The notes beneath the pieces are model-generated. The model saw only the letters and a program-made list of their open reading frames with translations, was not told the DNA's origin and did no database searches. Made by a program: the position numbers and the translations under genes. This document shows positions 6,446-8,949 of a DNA stretch of 8,949 nt, piece after piece (the first letter of the stretch is position 1; each line of letters begins with the position of its first letter). Source of the stretch: Comamonadaceae bacterium (lineage in GTDB: Bacteria; Pseudomonadota; Gammaproteobacteria; Burkholderiales; Burkholderiaceae_C); the NCBI GenBank assembly GCA_947460165.1, contig CANHKH010000111.1, positions 1 to 8,949 on the forward strand, written 5' to 3'.

Positions 6446-6479
6446 GCCCACTGGAACGGCTCAGCTTAGCCGCAGTGCC

Positions 6480-7358
6480 CTACAAGCCCATGGACAAGGC
6501 GATGGGCACAAAAACCACGGCCAAGGCGTTGCCCAGGAGCACCATGGCCGCGACTTTTTCCGGCTCTTGGTTGAAGCGCTCGGCCAAGATGAACTGCAGC
6601 ACGGCCGGGGGCAGGGCGGCAAACAGCAGCAACTGGCTGCGGGCCACGCCTTGCAAGTCCAGCGCCCAGGCCAAAGGCAGAGCCACGGCCAGCCCCAACA
6701 GAGGCCTGGCCACCGCGCCCAAGACACCGGTGGCCGCGCTGGACCAGTTGAGCGCCGTCAGTCGGGTGCCCAAGGTGAACAGCATCAGGGCCAAGGACGC
6801 ATCGCCCAGCAAGCGCATGCTGGTGATGACCACCTCAGGCGGGCGCAGCTCGGTGTAGGCGCTGGCAAAACCCAGCAAAGTGGCCAGCATCAGGGGGCTG
6901 AGCAGCAGGTCGCGGGTGCGTGCATTGGCGCTGGTGATGCGCGCGCCCAGCGAGAAATGCAGCAAGCTGCTGATGGCAAACAAGGCCACGGCCGGCCCCA
7001 TGTTTTGGGAACCAAAGGCCAGCAGCGCCAGCGGCAAGCCCATGTTGCCGCAGTTGTTGAACATGACCACCGGCACCAGCGTGCGCGGCTGGGTGCCGGT
7101 CAGGCGGGCCAAGGGCCAGGCCAGCAGGCCCGCGCCCACCACGGTGAGGGCGCCGCCCAGCAGCAGCACGCTGTGCTCTTGCAGGTGAAAGCTGCTCGAC
7201 GCCAGGGCCGAGTAGGTCAGCAGCGGTACAGACACATCGAGCGCGATGTGGTTGAAGGTCTTCATGTCCGGCTTGTGGCGGCGGGCATACAGGTAGCCAA
7301 GCAGCACGGTGAAAAACACCGGCACGATGACCTCAATGATGCGCAGCAGCAAGTTCAT
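6480..7358 (-). CDS. AEC (auxin efflux carrier) family permease
   Basis: A 292-residue, highly hydrophobic inner-membrane protein with about 10 predicted membrane segments, the normal size for AEC-family permeases. Family marks include the N-terminal block PVFFTVLLGYLYARR (about 13-27), PLLTYSAL at 45-52, the conserved loop FNNCGNMGLPL at 100-110, and a C-terminal PPAVLQFILAERFNQEPE followed by the last helix. Despite the family name, characterised bacterial members carry dicarboxylates such as malate or malonate, and no plant-hormone role can be assumed. The ATG at 7358 is the best start; a TTG two codons upstream is in frame but less likely. No clear ribosome-binding site is seen. It lies 68 bp after efp, separated from it by an intrinsic terminator, and 46 bp before the LOG gene on the same strand, so AEC-LOG is probably its own unit. 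Confidence 0.88.
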   Translation of the reverse strand: MNLLLRIIEVIVPVFFTVLLGYLYARRHKPDMKTFNHIALDVSVPLLTYSALASSSFHLQEHSVLLLGGALTVVGAGLLAWPLARLTGTQPRTLVPVVMFNNCGNMGLPLALLAFGSQNMGPAVALFAISSLLHFSLGARITSANARTRDLLLSPLMLATLLGFASAYTELRPPEVVITSMRLLGDASLALMLFTLGTRLTALNWSSAATGVLGAVARPLLGLAVALPLAWALDLQGVARSQLLLFAALPPAVLQFILAERFNQEPEKVAAMVLLGNALAVVFVPIALSMGL

Positions 7359-7383
7359 GGACAAAGGGCGTCAAACAGCCAAG

Positions 7384-7408
7384 AAAAAAGGCCCCGTGTG
7401 GAGCCTTT
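7384..7408 (-). terminator. Intrinsic terminator of efp
   Basis: Read on the minus strand, AAAGGCTCC (7408-7400), loop ACAC, and GGGGCCTTT (7395-7387) form a 9-bp stem with one G-U pair, running straight into a six-T tract (7389-7384, partly in the stem). It begins 18 bp after the efp stop and lies 26 bp before the AEC start codon, so it should end the efp message and separate it from AEC-LOG. Confidence 0.85.
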
Positions 7409-7426
7409 CGCAGGTGTGGGGCCAGC

Positions 7427-7981
7427 TCAGACGCGCTTGCGGTACTCGCCGGTGCGGGTGTCGATTTCGACCACATCGCCCTGGGCCACAAAAATCGGCA
7501 CGCCAATTTCAAAGCCGGTGGAAATTTTGGCGGGCTTGAGCACCTTGCCCGAGGTGTCGCCCTTGACGGCGGGCTCGGTCCAGGTGATTTCGCGCTGAAC
7601 GCTGGTGGGCAATTCCACCGAGATGGCTTTGCCGTCGTAGAACACCACTTCGAGTTCCATGCCGTCTTGCAGGTAGTTGAGCGAGTCGCCCATGTTTTCT
7701 GCTTCGACTTCGTATTGGTTGTATTCGGTGTCCATGCAGATGTACATGGGGTCGGCAAAGTAGGAGTAGGTGCACTCTTTTTTGTCGAGGATGACCTGGT
7801 CCATTTTGTCGTCGGCCTTGAAGACCACCTCGGTGCCAAAGTTGGCAATCAGGCTCTTGAGCTTCATGCGCACCGTCGCTGAGTTGCGACCGCCTCGGCT
7901 GTATTCGGTCTTGAGGACAACCATGGGGTCTTTGCCGTGCATGATGACGTTGCCGGCGCGGATTTCTTGAGCGATTTTCAT
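7427..7981 (-). CDS. efp: Translation elongation factor P, arginine-32 type
   Basis: A 184-residue protein, the standard EF-P length. It binds ribosomes between the P and E sites and stimulates peptide bond formation when they stall on polyproline. The three-domain layout is complete: a KOW-like N-terminal domain (1 to about 62) followed by two OB-fold domains. Motifs include MKIAQEIRAGNV at the start, SFADP-like YSYFADPMYICMD near the middle, and the C-terminal signature FEIGVPIFVAQGDVVEIDTRTGEYRKRV. The loop tip reads YSRGGRNSA and places arginine at position 32, where lysine-type EF-Ps of E. coli carry the beta-lysylated lysine. Arg32 is the hallmark of the rhamnosylated class modified by EarP, encoded immediately upstream. 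There is no Shine-Dalgarno sequence before the ATG; a hairpin occupies that position. An intrinsic terminator follows the gene. Confidence 0.98.
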   Translation of the reverse strand: MKIAQEIRAGNVIMHGKDPMVVLKTEYSRGGRNSATVRMKLKSLIANFGTEVVFKADDKMDQVILDKKECTYSYFADPMYICMDTEYNQYEVEAENMGDSLNYLQDGMELEVVFYDGKAISVELPTSVQREITWTEPAVKGDTSGKVLKPAKISTGFEIGVPIFVAQGDVVEIDTRTGEYRKRV

Positions 7982-8028
7982 AAGAGCGGGCTGAAAAGTG
8001 GGGTTTCAGGCGAAATGCCAAACTTCAT
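7978..8028 (-). CDS. Possible 16-aa upstream reading frame overlapping the efp start
   Basis: An ATG at 8028-8026 opens a 16-codon frame (MKFGISPETPLFSPLL) whose TGA overlaps the efp ATG in an ATGA arrangement. It fills nearly the whole earP-efp gap and contains the hairpin. It has no Shine-Dalgarno sequence. If the -10 at 8034-8029 is real, transcription would start downstream of its ATG, so only a message running through from earP could express it. Probably chance; recorded because of its exact fit to the gap. Confidence 0.15.
   Translation of the reverse strand: MKFGISPETPLFSPLL
7991..8009 (-). promoter_or_regulatory. Hairpin in the efp 5' untranslated region
   Basis: CTGAAA and TTTCAG form a perfect 6-bp inverted repeat around a 7-base loop. 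Its 3' arm ends nine bases before the efp ATG, so it fills the zone where a ribosome-binding site would lie. The stem is A/T-rich and only moderately stable. It is not followed by a T-run, so it is not an attenuator-type terminator. Confidence 0.4.
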
Positions 8029-8034
8029 ATTCTA
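8029..8034 (-). promoter_or_regulatory. Possible -10 element (TAGAAT) of efp
   Basis: On the minus strand TAGAAT is close to the TATAAT consensus (5 of 6). It begins with the earP stop codon TAG. It would place the efp start site about 40 bases before ATG, upstream of the hairpin. No convincing -35 is seen 16-19 bp upstream. Confidence 0.35.
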
Positions 8035-8949
8035 ACCGCCGAGCCTGCTTTGGGCTTGTGGGGAGTTCGGCTGCCCCAGGGACAACTGCTTTTGCACATG
8101 CTGGATGAGTTGATCGAGCAGGCTGGTGTGTGACCAGAGCTTGTGGCGCGCCGCTTTCACGCAGGCGCTCCATTGCGCCAAGGTGGCCGCGTCCAGCTTG
8201 GGCAGGGGGTCAGGCGCTGTGCCGTTCCACACCCGGTGAAAGTGGCGAAGGCTCTCAGGCGCCTGGAGCACGTCCAAAAACGCTTCCAACTTGGCGTGGT
8301 GGGCGTTGTCATCCTGAGGGTAAATCTGCCAGACCAAGGCTTGCCCAGCCCAGAGGGCGCGCACCAGCGAGTCTTCGCCGCGCACAAAGTTCACATCGCA
8401 AGCCCAGAGCATGTGGTCAAAGCCGAGCTGGCTGGTGGCGGGCTGCGCGGTCCAGCTCGGTGGCGATATGCCTGTGGCCAGCGCCTGTTCCACGGCTTTC
8501 AAAGGCCGGCCAGGCGCCACCAGCAGATGGCTGGGTGTGCTTGCCAGGTCTTGCAGCAAGTGGGGGAGCGCTACCGGTTCGTAGCAAAACAAGCTGAGCA
8601 GCAGGGCCTGGGCGGGCAGGGCAGGCGCATGCAAGCGGCGCCAAGCGGTGCGGTCAAAAGCTTGCTGGCGGGCCGCGAAATCGGCCTCGCGCAACAAGCC
8701 GCCTGTGCCAGGGCCAAAGCCCGGGTAAAAAAAGTGCTTGGTCCAGCCCTGGGCCGGCCCACCCATGACGGGGGAGGGCAGGCCGTGCAGGCGAGCCACT
8801 TGCGCCTCTGCGCTCAGGTACTCCAGGTTGATCCACACGGGCGGCTTGCTGCGGCGGGCCACCTCGCGGACCACAAAGGCCTCAGGCAAGTCGCAGCCAA
8901 AAGCTTCTATCCACACATCAGCGGGGGGCAAGTCTTGGGCAAACTCGGC
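8032..8949 (-). CDS. earP: EF-P arginine rhamnosyltransferase EarP (N terminus outside window)
   Basis: The visible part is 305 residues ending at TAG 8034-8032; the frame runs off the window end, so about 70-80 N-terminal residues are missing. EarP (formerly DUF2331) is a cytosolic GT-B glycosyltransferase that moves rhamnose from dTDP-rhamnose onto the EF-P arginine, inverting the sugar configuration. Family blocks are clear: VWIEAFGCDLPE near the window edge, WINLEYLSAE, FFYPGFGPGTGGLLRE, then in the C-terminal nucleotide-sugar domain DHMLWACDVNFVRGEDS with RGEDS at visible residues 190-194, and WAGQALVWQIYPQDDNAH. The N-terminal catalytic aspartate region lies outside the window, so I cannot confirm it is intact. 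The TTG at 8931 is an internal codon, not a start. The efp start lies 50 bp downstream on the same strand, the usual earP-efp order. No dTDP-rhamnose synthesis (rml) genes are in the window. Confidence 0.95.
   Translation of the reverse strand, partial: AEFAQDLPPADVWIEAFGCDLPEAFVVREVARRSKPPVWINLEYLSAEAQVARLHGLPSPVMGGPAQGWTKHFFYPGFGPGTGGLLREADFAARQQAFDRTAWRRLHAPALPAQALLLSLFCYEPVALPHLLQDLASTPSHLLVAPGRPLKAVEQALATGISPPSWTAQPATSQLGFDHMLWACDVNFVRGEDSLVRALWAGQALVWQIYPQDDNAHHAKLEAFLDVLQAPESLRHFHRVWNGTAPDPLPKLDAATLAQWSACVKAARHKLWSHTSLLDQLIQHVQKQLSLGQPNSPQAQSRLGG

Noticed and set aside
6354..7598. A 414-codon plus-strand open frame opposite LOG, AEC and efp
   Set aside because: It runs across three recognised minus-strand genes and the efp terminator; its Gln/Gly/Ala/His composition is typical of an antisense shadow.
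1..8949. Mobile elements, CRISPR arrays, tRNA/rRNA genes, toxin-antitoxin or defence modules
   Set aside because: None seen: no terminal inverted repeats, transposase motifs, spaced direct repeats or RNA cloverleaf, and every gap is under 100 bp between recognisable housekeeping or transport genes.

Overview
The window is a gene-dense, roughly 60% GC stretch of bacterial chromosome. Protein content, codon use and gene families (an arginine-type EF-P next to EarP, a CitMHS_2-like antiporter, GhrB-like reductase, RmuC, LOG) point to a betaproteobacterium of the order Burkholderiales, most likely Comamonadaceae (Limnohabitans/Rhodoferax/Curvibacter-like). That assignment is an inference from protein character, not a database match. 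I see no mobile element, CRISPR array, rRNA or tRNA, and no sign of recent transfer.

Layout. Plus strand, 1-5582: the 3' end of pncB (nicotinate phosphoribosyltransferase); an Na+/H+ antiporter-like membrane protein of the ion-transporter superfamily; an NAD(P)H-dependent 2-hydroxyacid dehydrogenase (GhrB/TkrA type) 17 bp downstream; rmuC with a promoter-like element directly at its start codon; and an MFS transporter whose start overlaps the end of rmuC. Minus strand, 8949-5570: earP (its 5' end lies beyond the window), efp, an intrinsic terminator, an AEC-family permease, and a LOG-family phosphoribohydrolase. The two blocks converge, and the MFS and LOG reading frames overlap tail to tail by 13 bp with no terminator visible between them.

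How the genes work together. The clearest functional unit is earP-efp. EarP transfers rhamnose to one arginine of EF-P, and the EF-P here carries arginine at position 32 in the modification loop, so enzyme and substrate validate each other. AEC and LOG probably share a transcript. pncB, the antiporter and the dehydrogenase are spaced like an operon, but they have no obvious common pathway.

No clearly new biological system is present. The more interesting leftovers are small: two short reading frames whose TGA overlaps the next gene's ATG (upstream of the antiporter and of efp), a hairpin filling the ribosome-binding zone of efp, -10-like elements placed so that rmuC and LOG transcripts could be leaderless, an unclear MFS start codon, and the side-by-side placement of an 'auxin carrier' family gene and a 'cytokinin-activating' family gene. 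All intergenic gaps are under 100 bp.
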